Positions 22,041 through 32,141 of a DNA stretch of 64,000 nucleotides are shown here, one piece after another. The notes beneath the pieces were generated by a model, which saw only the letters and a program-made list of their open reading frames with translations, did not search any database and was not told the origin of the DNA. Position numbers and translations under genes: made by a program. The stretch comes from Triangularia verruculosa (taxonomy: Eukaryota > Ascomycota > Sordariomycetes > Sordariales > Podosporaceae). The stretch is taken from NCBI GenBank assembly GCA_033296885.1, contig MU863991.1, positions 1 through 64,000 of the forward strand, read 5' to 3'. The stretch's first letter is position 1; every line of letters starts with the position of its first letter.

Positions 22041-24734
22041 TTACATGATGGGGATGCCCTCGTATTCAGCATAGCCCAAAGCAAGGTTCATATTTTCTAG
22101 AGGCGAATTAGCAACAGCAATCTTCAGATTATATGAGGCAGGAAGAAACTTACGCAGGCACTGAGTGGCGGCTCCCTTGAGAAGGTTGTCAATAGTAGCG
22201 CAGACAACAACACGCTTGCCAGTCTTGTCAACCTCGAAACCACCAATCTCAACACCATGCTTCCCGCTGATGTTCTTGACCAGAGGAGCCTCGCCAACAA
22301 CCTTGACGAGCTTCTCGCCAGCGTACCTGTCTTGATAGATCTGGCGAATGTCGCGCGAGGTCATGCTCTGCTTCAGGGGAATGGAGATGGTGTGGTGGAT
22401 ACCACGAAACCAAACGGCGACGTGGGGCACAAACGCAACCTGAGCACCGAGCTGGCTGCTGACCTCACGCTCGTGAATATGGCCAGTCAGGCTGTAGGGG
22501 ATGAGGTTGTTGGTGAGGTTCTCAACATCGTTCTTGGGAGAGGGCTTGGTGCCAGCGCCGGAGTAGCCGGAGACACCAAAGATGTGAGGCATACCACCGA
22601 GGTGCTCAACGAGGGGAGCAATGCCGAGCTGAGCAGCGGTGGCATAGCAACCGGGGTTGGCAATCTGAGTGGCGTCCGCAATGTTGTTCCTCGGGACAAG
22701 CTCAGGGAGACCATAGGTCCACGAGTTGTCGAAGCGGTAGTCAGCCGAGAGATCGACGATAACGCTCTTGTGGTTCGAGCCCTTGCGACCCTCATAGACA
22801 GCCTCCACAAATGGCTTGCAGACACCGTTGGGGAGAGCCATGACCCAGCAGTCGATGTCACCGCGTCTCTCCATGTCGCGGACATCATCGGGGCTCAAGC
22901 TTTCGTAGATAACTTCGCTCTTGTTGTAACCCTCGAGCTTCTTGCCGGCAAGCTCACGAGATGACACATGGCGAAGGTCCATGTTGGGGTGGGAGTCAAG
23001 GAGACGGACAAGCTCCTGGCCGGTGTAGCCGCGGGCACCGATGAGGGCAACGCGCGCAGGGCCCTCCTTGGACGCATTCTTCTTGCCGATGGGAGGGTTG
23101 GGGTTGGTCTGGGTGACATATCCCCTTGCGGTGTTGAGGCCAAAGGCAGGGGCGGAGACGACCGGGCGGCGAGCCAGTGTGGAGTAGCCCCGGGCTTGCT
23201 GGGCGAACGGCTTGGAACCGGTCTTGGCAGCACGGTGAAGGCGCGACTCAAGGTTTGAATCGCCAAGCATAGCCCGACCATTCAAGGTGAAATCCTTCAT
23301 CAAGCGCATGATCTCGTCGCCATTCTCAATGCCGTACCAGAACATCACATCGCCATCACGGGTGATGCTGCCGTCGGCCTTGTCAAAGAACCAGCCAAGG
23401 TTCTCATCATCCTCCTTCACGGTCCATACAAGAGAAGGGTGCTCCTTCTTGAGAGCAGTGAAGATGTTGTCCGCAATGTTGGTCAACCAGCCAGACTTAG
23501 TGATGGTCAGTGTAGCGAGAGTAGCTTGACGACCATCCTTGGCAGGGAGGACAATGGCAAGAGCATTCATCTGGCCATCATAGTAGGCCTTGAAGTCGTT
23601 CTCCTTCAAGAACTCAAGGTACTTGTCAACAGTCTCTTTCGCCTCAGGCCCTTCGCGATCCCGGATCAGAACCGTCTTGAGCGCTTCAAGATCCTTAAAC
23701 TCGGGGAGGCTGGTAGCAGAGAGAAGCTTGCTGCCGCGGCGGATCAGGGTTCCAGCACCAGAGTCGGTGAATAGTTCCTTCTGGAGATCGCCAGGGTGGA
23801 TGATGGCCACGCTGGTCGCCCGTGGAAGGGTGTCCAGCAGTTCCTTGATCTCCTTGATCTTGAGGCGAGTGCCGTACTTCACCCACTCCTGGGACATGAG
23901 GTGGTCGAATTCCTCATCGAGGTTGATAGCCGAGATCTTCTGGCCAGCAGCGTCAAACAAACCACCCTTCTCAGAAAGGTAGACCACCTTCAGAGGTTCA
24001 AGAGCGCGCGCAAGCTCAGCAGCCGCAACGTCGGCGTTAACGTTAAGAATTTGGCCGTCGTCGGTCTCGGCCATCGAGGTAAGGATGGGCAGATAACCGT
24101 TGCTGATGGCCGTCTCGATCGCCTGCTTGTTGACACCGGTCACCTTTCCTACGAGACCCCACTTCTCCTTGTTCAGGTACTCAGCCCTGAACATGCCAGT
24201 AGTCAAAGGCTGAGCATGCACACCCTTCTCTTCCAGCTTGTTGACAAGATTTAGGTTCTCCTTCAAGAACAGATCGCGAGCCACTCTGAGCGTCTTGGCG
24301 TCTGTGACACGAATTCCCTCCTCGAATTGGGGCTCAACACCGGCCTGCTCGAGCAGACTGTTGAGCTGAGGACCAGCGCCATGGACAATGACGGGGTACA
24401 GGCCGACGGTGTAGAGGAAAGCCAAGCTAGAGCAGAGTTCATCGAGGTAGTCGGTCAAGATGGCACCGCCGACCTTGATGACGGCGAAGCGCTGTGAAGA
24501 GACAGATGTGAATAGAGACAAGTATTGCTGCACCTCTCTCTTGGACCCCACAGACGACAGAGTCTGTACAATCATGCCCCTTGTAGTCAAGTCTGTCTTG
24601 CGGGAGGCGGATGTCGAGAACGGCCTCTGGCGGCGAAGAGAGGCAGCAGCAGGAATGGCACGAGTCCTGCCCGGCAGCCGTCGAACGGTGCGACGGGCGC
24701 CTGCCCGGAGGGCAACGGCGGCGGCAGAGAGCAT
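22041..24734 (-). CDS. arg-6: Acetylglutamate kinase / N-acetyl-gamma-glutamyl-phosphate reductase
   Basis: A mitochondrial bifunctional precursor for the second and third steps of arginine synthesis, equivalent to Neurospora arg-6 and yeast ARG5,6. The N-terminus (about 1-45) is Arg/Ala/Ser rich without acids, a matrix targeting peptide. The kinase follows (FAVIKVGGAIL, then VIVHGAGPQLN), then an acetyltransferase-like region (about 350-500), and the reductase from about residue 555 (ALIGARGYTGQELVRLL; catalytic Cys in NPGCYATA near 695). A precursor of this type is cleaved into two enzymes. The uninterrupted ORF of 897 codons hides an intron at 22097-22153 (57 nt, GTAAGT donor, TTGCTAAT branch, CTCTAG acceptor); removing it restores the conserved QCLQNMNLALGY and gives 878 aa. 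Confidence 0.96.
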   Translation of the reverse strand: MLSAAAVALRAGARRTVRRLPGRTRAIPAAASLRRQRPFSTSASRKTDLTTRGMIVQTLSSVGSKREVQQYLSLFTSVSSQRFAVIKVGGAILTDYLDELCSSLAFLYTVGLYPVIVHGAGPQLNSLLEQAGVEPQFEEGIRVTDAKTLRVARDLFLKENLNLVNKLEEKGVHAQPLTTGMFRAEYLNKEKWGLVGKVTGVNKQAIETAISNGYLPILTSMAETDDGQILNVNADVAAAELARALEPLKVVYLSEKGGLFDAAGQKISAINLDEEFDHLMSQEWVKYGTRLKIKEIKELLDTLPRATSVAIIHPGDLQKELFTDSGAGTLIRRGSKLLSATSLPEFKDLEALKTVLIRDREGPEAKETVDKYLEFLKENDFKAYYDGQMNALAIVLPAKDGRQATLATLTITKSGWLTNIADNIFTALKKEHPSLVWTVKEDDENLGWFFDKADGSITRDGDVMFWYGIENGDEIMRLMKDFTLNGRAMLGDSNLESRLHRAAKTGSKPFAQQARGYSTLARRPVVSAPAFGLNTARGYVTQTNPNPPIGKKNASKEGPARVALIGARGYTGQELVRLLDSHPNMDLRHVSSRELAGKKLEGYNKSEVIYESLSPDDVRDMERRGDIDCWVMALPNGVCKPFVEAVYEGRKGSNHKSVIVDLSADYRFDNSWTYGLPELVPRNNIADATQIANPGCYATAAQLGIAPLVEHLGGMPHIFGVSGYSGAGTKPSPKNDVENLTNNLIPYSLTGHIHEREVSSQLGAQVAFVPHVAVWFRGIHHTISIPLKQSMTSRDIRQIYQDRYAGEKLVKVVGEAPLVKNISGKHGVEIGGFEVDKTGKRVVVCATIDNLLKGAATQCLRKFLPASYNLKIAVANSPLENMNLALGYAEYEGIPIM

Positions 24735-26059
24735 GTTGGCAAATGTGTATGCGCCGAGTACCGGGGGGTCGACGTCAGAGGTGCGGTGCGGGAGAGGCGA
24801 GCTGGGTTACGCTCGGAAGGAGGGCGGAGGGGAGAGGAGGGGGGAGCGGAGGGGATTGGCGTTCGAGGAGGAGGAAAGAAATGTGGCAAGGAGGAAAATC
24901 TGCGGAGGGGAGGAGCAGCACCGGGAGTGGTGGTTGTGTGCGAAGGGCGGGAACCTGGAACCTGGTCGCAATTGGAGCTCCTAAAACCGCAACTGGATCC
25001 TCAATTCGCCAATGAGTCAATTGGAACTTGAGAAGAGGGACGCCGAGGAATTGGACCGGAAAGCACCCAAGTTGACGCTGCAGAACACGGCGGAGCCCTC
25101 GTCAGGTCCCCAATGACAACAGCAAGTCTTGATCGGAACAGGATGGAGTTGTGGATGTGCTCCCGGGGGGAACGGATCTGATAAGAAGTCGGTCGGGTTG
25201 AAAGGTGGAGGAGGGGCACCGAAAAATTCAAGCCGAAACCGCAGTGGAGAAAACATCCACCTTGGCCTTGTATAATTCTTGTGTGACTGCTACAGCAGTA
25301 CATCTTCCAGTCGAATACACTCCCTGTTGCCTCGTTATCTCTGACGCCTTTTCTCTCCAACAGAATTTTCAGTCCCTGGGGGCTTTGAACATTTGGACTA
25401 GATTTAGCTGCTCAAACTCGACCCCAAAAACCGTTGCAAGCCTTACCAGGCATTCGCCGAGAGCAGGTAGAGGCGTATGTCTCTGCCGTGCCAAGATAAC
25501 TCCCGAATGTATACCTAACCACGTTGCCATGCGCGGTTTCCCTGCCACCCAAACGATCTGATAAAATTTTTGACCCATCGCCTGATCGCTAGGCTTGGTC
25601 TATCAGGGTGTCATTGTCCGAGGCACAAGCTGGAATGCAGGGGACTACGAGGGCACTATCAATTCTGGCACACATCAGACCCCTCAAGATCGGCCATCAC
25701 ATATGGCATGTGAAAGTACTCTGTCATATCCTAAAGTCGTCGTCACTACTATATTTGATTAACCATTTGGGGGATATACCCTCTCCTAACATCATAAGTA
25801 CAGGTGCGCATGAGGGAGCTATTGTAACTCCCAGACTGGGGAAAGGCTCCAATGCAACGCCAGAAACGGCCACTTCGGCGACTACCTGTTGAGCACCAGC
25901 CCAGTGAGACCGTCAAAAGAAAACAAGAAACTCCCAGAAGAAAAATCAATCCCAGACAAGAACTATTCCCTATCGTCGTGAATGTTGGTCGTGCGTGAAA
26001 CCTAGTTTCGTGTCCGTTTAGATCGCCTTGTCGTCATCGCCAAAAGTTAAGGGTCTCGT
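24735..26059. other. Intergenic: arginine-gene promoter and v-SNARE 3' flank
   Basis: The first 300 bp upstream of the arginine gene are purine-rich on the plus strand (pyrimidine-rich leader on the coding strand). A TGAGTCA site is at 25013-25019. Beyond about 25.3 kb nothing was recognised. Confidence 0.5.
25013..25019. promoter_or_regulatory. Candidate CPC1/Gcn4 site upstream of the arginine gene
   Basis: A perfect palindromic TGAGTCA, about 280 bp upstream of the arginine bifunctional gene's ATG. CPC1 in Neurospora and Gcn4 in yeast bind this heptamer and induce amino-acid biosynthesis genes on starvation. About eight such heptamers are expected by chance in 64 kb, so position relative to the right gene is the main support. 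Confidence 0.55.
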
Positions 26060-26898
26060 TTAATTTCTTGTCGCAACAACTACAAGGGGCAGTTAGCAAG
26101 ATAACATAAGGGCTCTAAACTCAAGACGTACCCGCTGGAATGATGATGATGGCAAGAAGAACGATGATACCAACGATGAGCCAAATGCGCATCTTCATGT
26201 CCTACAACCATAATGTCAGCATCCCGGTAGCCGTTTAAACTTCATGGCTCTCATACCTTCCACCACATCTTCTTGCGGACTTGGTTTGCGCCGCGACGGA
26301 AGTTCTGTGCTGACATGGCCAAGTCGTCCGTCTTGTTCTGGAGACTATCAAGGTGCTCACCACGCTCAGCTACCTTGTTGACATTCTTGCGCATGACATC
26401 GACAGTCTCATCGATTTGCTAGTAAAATGTGTTAGCCTCCTGATGTATTGAAAACATACGCATTTCCACATATTGTTTTTCACGGCATTCTCCCTTGGAA
26501 TACCGTGGACTGTCGCATTCGCCTTCCACCGACCCAAGCGCAGCTTCACTTGTCCAGCAGGTTTTTTGTTTTGACATCGTAACAGGTTTCGTCTTGGTGC
26601 GCTCCAAATAGCCAGATTCGTGATCCAAAACCGCTCAAGTGTAGGTTTTTGGTGTTGACAAGCGAGGTGATGATGGTCGGTTGGCGGGTGGACCAGTCGA
26701 ACGGATTCTCGGGAACGGCGGCCTTGGGCAAACCAACGACTTCGAAGCTGCCCACATCTCCCACCTCACTCCCCAAACATAAAGTCAAACGCAAAAATAA
26801 CCCACCTGCTTCAAAGCTTGTGTCCTGGCATTGCCGGGATCCTGCGACGAGCCCTGCTGGCCGGCGGGGATATAGGGGTCATACGGCTCGGAAGACAT
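26060..26898 (-). CDS. Synaptobrevin/VAMP v-SNARE (Snc1/Snc2 type)
   Basis: Four exons: 26806-26898, 26257-26418, 26132-26201 and 26060-26079, giving 114 aa (yeast Snc1 is 117). All junctions have GT/AG ends, and the first intron (387 nt) has a GCTAAC branch. The N-terminus is short and Pro/Gly rich. The SNARE motif starts at exon 2 (QIDETVDVMRKNVNK, AERGEHLDSL, with the R of AERGE at the ionic layer), followed by FRRGANQVRKKMWWKDMKMR and a C-terminal membrane anchor (WLIVGIIVLLAIIIIPAVVA). It is predicted to act on secretory and endocytic vesicles fusing with the plasma membrane, which matters for hyphal tip growth. The last exon is only 20 nt and encodes seven residues including the split Val. 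Confidence 0.93.
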
Positions 26899-28571
26899 GT
26901 TGATGAATGACGACTGTCGCTGGCGACTGGTGCAGGCTTAAAAAGGGGTCGAGATCAATCGGAAGGGCGCGAAGCGTGCAAACTCGCTCAGAAATAGTTT
27001 CGCGCGGTTGTCAAGTGATGATATCCGGGTCTGGAGGTCGTAGGGAGGTGTGTTGAGAGAGCGAGATTGCGAGGTTGATGGGGAGGTTGCTTGCAAGATG
27101 GCTTTGCGGAATGAAGAGAGACAGGCGAAACGAACGGGAGGCCAGAGGAGCACAGGGAAAGTGGCTGCGCTGCTAAAAATACTGGGCCGACCCATATTTG
27201 GGTATGGAGAGCTCTTAACGGATGACGCGCTGTGCCGTGCCTACGAGCTGTTAGTGAACGGCCGCCCAAGCCACCGCCCAGACCGGCCTAGGAACGGGCT
27301 GCAAGGTCCGCGCTGACGACAACTCCCAGCCCAGCACATGTGCTTTGTTCAACCTCAATGAAATATGAGAACTGCTGAGACCTTGCACATTCTTTGAAGG
27401 GCCATATATAACTACAGATTTCAGCTCGGTATCATAACCCGTCAAAGCTAGTTTTTCTATGCTGAAGCTGAGAAACTTTGGATTTGGAACAGTTCATTTT
27501 ATAAAGACGCCCCTGAGAATTGAACGCACAGTGCTTGGTCCGAAAAAGATGATACTACTCAGCTATTCATAGTATAGTGGGAATGTGAAGTCCAATGATC
27601 AGACTTTGGATAAACCGCGACCCGAGCGCCCCTGTTTTCTCTAAGAACAGTGAGAGAAACCATACCAGGTCCTCCCAGCTTCCAGTTTACGCTCCGTATC
27701 CGATCTTGCTAACCCTCCGTCCATCCCGTTCAACGATCAGCGCTCAACGCTGATTGGACAAATCTCGTCGGTGACAGGAATTTCAGCCACAACCACGACG
27801 TCAGTGATGCTCATGAATCAAGCTGCCGGCATGTGCTCACAAACTTCAACAACATTTTGATCCAGCTTTCGACTCGCACCAATCTTGATTTTGCGTGCCT
27901 GGTGATTGCGAACAGGATCCTGCAAACTTGCACCAAAAAGAGCACAGTCAACAATTTCTGTTTCAGGAACGGTTTCATCGCCGTCCAATGTCTCCCAGCG
28001 GTTGCGAACTGCACCAATGGTTATTACCCCCGCATTCTTCCAGAAGCCTGGGATTCAGCCATGGTTTCTCGGGCTGCTCTGTTTCTCAACTCCTAAAGTG
28101 GCCCAGCATTGCTTTGTAGGCTAACAGCCCTGCCCGATATATGTACTGTTGCAATATTGAGAGAAGCCGTGCCAACCAAAGGGTCCGCAACTTGTTAGTA
28201 GGCGGCCAGTCATCTTCAGGAGAGTGATAGCCGTGGTCCAGTTATGCTTCCATTCACTCACAGCCATACAGTACGTATAGGTCAGGATCCAATGATGGGT
28301 CGTTGAATTCTCTGGCCGAAGCCCGGAGTACTCCAACGGACGGGTACATACGGGATTACATAATACACTGCGGTGTCGCCAAGAGTTAGATGGGCGAATC
28401 CCCTGCAGGCAAAAGCCGGCGCCGATTTCGTTTTTTCGTGCAGCTGAGCGTGCTTTGCTGGGCCAAGCCTTATCAACTCCGTAGCCGCCACCGTTCCCCG
28501 GATATTGGTCACCCACCAACACCATTCTCTCGCCGGCGAATTTATTCAAGACAGCCAGTAGATCTCGCAGC
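26899..28571. other. Intergenic between divergent genes
   Basis: Promoters of the v-SNARE (leftward) and lipoyl synthase (rightward). A minus-strand ORF at 28121-28573 overlaps the lipoyl synthase promoter and is judged spurious. No repeat or RNA gene was recognised. Confidence 0.45.
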
Positions 28572-29900
28572 ATGGCCTCTCCAGCACCCCTCCAAAGGCT
28601 TCAGGCCCCATTGCGAAGGTCACTGGCTCGAGCCACCGCCCTCCCATCCCGAAGTTATGCCACCATCCCGACGCCGTCCGGCCCGGAGCTGACACAGCCA
28701 TCACCAAGCTCAACGGCCTCGAAGAAGCCGCCGCGGCCAACATACTTCAAAGATACTACCGTCGCCCCATTCTCTGAGTTCGTCGGTGGCCCCGAAGCCC
28801 CTCTCTCCATCAGCGAAGCCTACGAGATCAAAACCGCAGAAGTAGGTCCTGCTGGCCGCAAGCGCACCATCACCCGCCTGCCCGAATGGCTCAAGACCCC
28901 GATCCCCTCCTCAGGCGCCAACCCCAACTTCGGCAAGATCAAAGCCGACCTCCGCGGCTTGAACCTGCACACAGTCTGCGAGGAGGCGCGATGCCCAAAC
29001 ATTGGCGAGTGCTGGGGAGGAAGCGACAAGTCAGCTGCCACGGCGACGATCATGCTTATGGGAGATACGTGCACTAGAGGGTGCAGATTCTGCAGTGTAA
29101 AGACGAGCAGGAAGCCACCACCGCTTGACCCGCACGAGCCGGAGAACACAGCTGAGGCGCTGGCGAGGTGGGGGTTGGGATATGTGGTTTTGACGAGTGT
29201 GGATCGTGATGATTTGGCGGATGGCGGTGCGAGGCACTTTGCCGAGACGATCAGGAGGATCAAGCAGAAGAAGCCGACCTTGTTGGTGGAGGCGTTGACG
29301 GGTGATTTTATGGGGGATTTGGACATGGTCAAGATTGTGGCGGAGAGTGGGTTGGATGTCTATGCCCACAATGTTGAGACTGTGGAGGGGTTGACACCGT
29401 ACGTTCGTGACCGGAGGGCGACGTTCAGACAGAGTTTGAAGGTTTTGGAGCATGTGAAGGCTGTCAGAGGGAAGGAGAACATCATCACCAAGACGAGTAT
29501 CATGCTTGGTCTCGGTGAGCAGGAGGAGGAGATCTGGGAGACATTGAGAGGTAAGGACTGACCCTGAATATCGGGAGAAACCGGTTGACCATGACTGACA
29601 TGAAACACAGAGCTGAGGAAGGTCGATGTGGATGTGGTCACCTTTGGTCAGTACATGCGACCGACCAAGAGGCATCTCAAGGTAGAGAAGTATGTTACCC
29701 CTGATGAGTTTGACCTCTGGAAGCAGCGTGCTCTGGACATGGGCTTCTTGTACTGCGCCAGTGGCCCTCTGGTAAGGTCATCTTACAAGGCCGGAGAGGC
29801 ATTCATTGAGAATGTCCTCAGAAAGCGCGCCGGCGAAAGGGCTGCTGCCTCGGCAAGTCTCGATCAAGTCGTTGCTGCTGAGGAGACCAAGGTTCTCTAG
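28572..29900 (+). CDS. Lipoyl synthase, mitochondrial
   Basis: Exons 28572-29550 and 29611-29900 (60-nt intron, GTAAGG donor, CAG acceptor) encode 422 aa. Radical-SAM enzyme that inserts two sulfurs into protein-bound octanoyl groups, needed for pyruvate and 2-oxoglutarate dehydrogenases and glycine cleavage. The N-terminal ~30 residues (Arg, Ser, Ala rich, ending RSYAT) are a mitochondrial presequence. The auxiliary cluster is bound by Cys136, Cys141 and Cys147 (CEEARCPNIGEC) and the radical-SAM cluster by Cys167, Cys171 and Cys174 (CTRGCRFC). The conserved C-terminal RSSY, whose Ser ligates the auxiliary cluster, is in exon 2. The start codon fits the presequence and there is no better upstream choice. 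Confidence 0.96.
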
Positions 29901-30278
29901 CTTGGGTTGGTAAAATTCTGGCATCAAAGATAAAAATCTTCAACACGAGTAGAATGGCGTTTCACACTCCATCCGTTGCGGTACAGCGGTACATTTTTAG
30001 GTTGGATAGATTGGGTGCATGAAACTGGCGTTTAAGGGGGGGGGGGGGTCTTGTTTGAATCATGACTTTAATATTGTAACATCAAAATATACACAGCATC
30101 GGAGTAGGGGCAGTCTGATGGTTTAGCCCCTTCTCCTTGGCAACATTTGTTGGGGACGAACGAACCCTTTTTCTCACCGAGTTTTGCACACCTGCCATTC
30201 AAGACTGCCCGGGGACCATGTGTGCCACTAACCATCAATTCTATTCATGTACCAGAAAACGCCAAAACCATCATTCTT
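29901..30278. other. Short intergenic region, convergent genes
   Basis: Shared 3' flank of lipoyl synthase and uS14m. Contains a G13 tract at 30036-30048. Nothing else was seen. Confidence 0.5.
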
Positions 30279-30746
30279 TTACCAACTGGCCTTCTTCACA
30301 CCTGGCAAGTTACCCGCCAGCGCTTCCATACGGAAGTTGTACTGTAAATTAGATCAGCATTGCCTTCTTGTTCACCCCGAGTCGAAGGCTCGGCCTTTTG
30401 GTTGACCTACTCTTGAGATCTTGAATGCTCTTAGTACACCTCTCCCCTTACCGCCCATGATACACCGATTTCGGATCTGTGTTGGGCGGGTGTAGCAGTG
30501 CATCTGAGTGAGCTGGAGCTGGGCCATAGCGCGGGTCCTCATGGGGAGGGTGGTGTTCCGGATGATGTACCGGAGAGCTTGTCTGTATGCCATGTCAGAG
30601 CTTTTATTCTTTGAAATTCAGCCAGAGATGGTGAATCACCTCTCGGGCTCAGCGGCCTCAAAAGCCTTGCGCTTGGAGTGGTCGCGGATGATCTTGATGT
30701 TGGTGAAGCAACCAAGATCAAACTTCTTGGCCCTGAACATGGACAT
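30279..30746 (-). CDS. Mitochondrial small-subunit ribosomal protein uS14m (Mrp2)
   Basis: Three exons: 30640-30746, 30411-30582 and 30279-30341, giving 113 aa (yeast Mrp2 is 115). It begins MSMFRAKKFDLGCFTN. The central exon reads RYIIRNTTLPMRTRAMAQL and then the family hallmark RPTQIRNRC. The last exon (YNFRMEALAGNLPGVKKASW) matches the conserved C-terminus ending KKASW. Splice phases agree at both junctions (GTGATT/CAG and GTAGGT/CAG). uS14 binds 16S-like rRNA in the small-subunit head. This mitochondrial form has a single Cys from the RNRC motif and no zinc-binding CxxC pair. No exon exceeds 60 codons, so the gene is invisible as a long ORF. Confidence 0.93.
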
Positions 30747-32141
30747 CTTGGCGGTTGGTTTAAGTGGGCAATCCAGGTGGCTGGTCGAACAGGGCAAACT
30801 GAAGGGGTCGCCGGCTTGTCAACTGAGGCTCAACTCACTCCTTAGCAATGGGATGGATGGCGTTGATGATGCCGGCCGTCGTCGTCCCGAATACTGCCGG
30901 GCGGTGACAGCTGAATTTCCGAAAACCCACCGAGCACAGACAATCCACACGCCCCACCCGGAATTTGCACTCGTGCACAGACGATTTGCACTCCACATAG
31001 AATTTGCAGGCGTGCACGGGCCTGCTCTGGCACCAGTATATATTCCCGGCCACCATCGCCATTTTACTCGGTTTCTCTTTTTCTTCTTTAGCTCTCTTTG
31101 CCTTTTGGCTTAGATCAAGTGTAGTATCTGTTCTTTTCAGTTTAATCTCTGAAACTACTCTACGGAGTAGAATCGTGATTATCCTAATTTTTGTCTCTCG
31201 GTCGACTTTCCTCTGGGCTTGCCCATGATCGTTGACCACAGTGTCCCTGGTATTACACTGCCTCCAGGCGACGCGAACCCATCTTTTTTCATTGCAATCT
31301 CGGGCTACTTGCCTGGGCTGTGAGGAAGAGATTTGTTGGCATTGATTGTCGTCAATAAGCTGCTGAGCTCACGCATGCTGAAGGGACTTGTGGTCACCCT
31401 GTTGGGTGTTGTGGTCGTGCTTTGGCTGGGCTTGTGAGGTCATGATATTGGATCACCGACAGGATTATGGAGTTGATGGCCATGATGAAATAGGTCGCTC
31501 TCTGTCGACAGGTCATTTTTCTTCTTGTCATACTGTTATCCTTGTCATACTGGTAGTTATTGTTGCGGTTCTGCTGAGCTTGTGATGTTGGTGACGTTGA
31601 ATCGCCAGCTGGGCTCGCGGAGTTGAGGTCGATGACCACAACAATTTGAAGCCCAGCCCTCGCAGCAAGAATCATCATGTCTGTCATCAGGTCACTCAAA
31701 ACATCATCACATCAATATTGTTCTGACCGATGGGTAACGGCAAGGTACAGCAGAAGGTATCAAGTCGGAATATCCGTTTGCGTCGCTGGGCTGGAGGTGG
31801 TTTGCTCAGGCAAGCGCGGCGATTCACAACCACGATGCTGGTGGAAGATTGCTTCCATCCCGTCTTTCGTTCAGTATTCTCCTAATCCTAGAGCTTTCTG
31901 CCTATCTTGCATTAGGTACTTTCGCGATCTTATCTCTTCTACCTGGATGCTCCTTCCTTCCTTTGTGACGAGCTGCTAGGCTGGCTCAGGCTTCTACACT
32001 TTTTATCGTGTCCCTCTCCTTCCACAACTTTACAATTTTCCATCCAACAATTCCTTCTTCCCACTCTCTTCTCGACGACCTTTTGAGGTGCTGAGTCGCA
32101 CGTTTCATCAACGCTCACACCATATCCAACAGTCAGCAGTC
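30747..32141. other. Intergenic between divergent genes
   Basis: Promoters of uS14m (leftward) and the Arb2-like gene (rightward). It contains a spaced 17-bp repeat near 30962-31017 and a T-rich 5'-UTR-like stretch from about 31.9 kb. No gene was recognised between 30.75 and 32.14 kb. Confidence 0.45.
30962..31017. repeat. Spaced 17-bp direct repeat (AATTTGCA..CGTGCAC)
   Basis: AATTTGCACTCGTGCAC at 30962-30978 recurs as AATTTGCAGGCGTGCAC at 31001-31017 (two mismatches), with a third ATTTGCA between them at 30984-30990. The block lies 216-272 bp upstream of the uS14m start and could be a repeated regulator-binding module. Confidence 0.7.

Noticed and set aside
22257..22964. Plus-strand ORF of 235 aa antisense to the arginine gene
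   Set aside because: Opposite-strand shadow of a highly biased coding sequence.
28121..28573. Minus-strand ORF of 150 aa overlapping the lipoyl synthase promoter
   Set aside because: Overlaps the start of a certain gene; no domain; better explained as chance.
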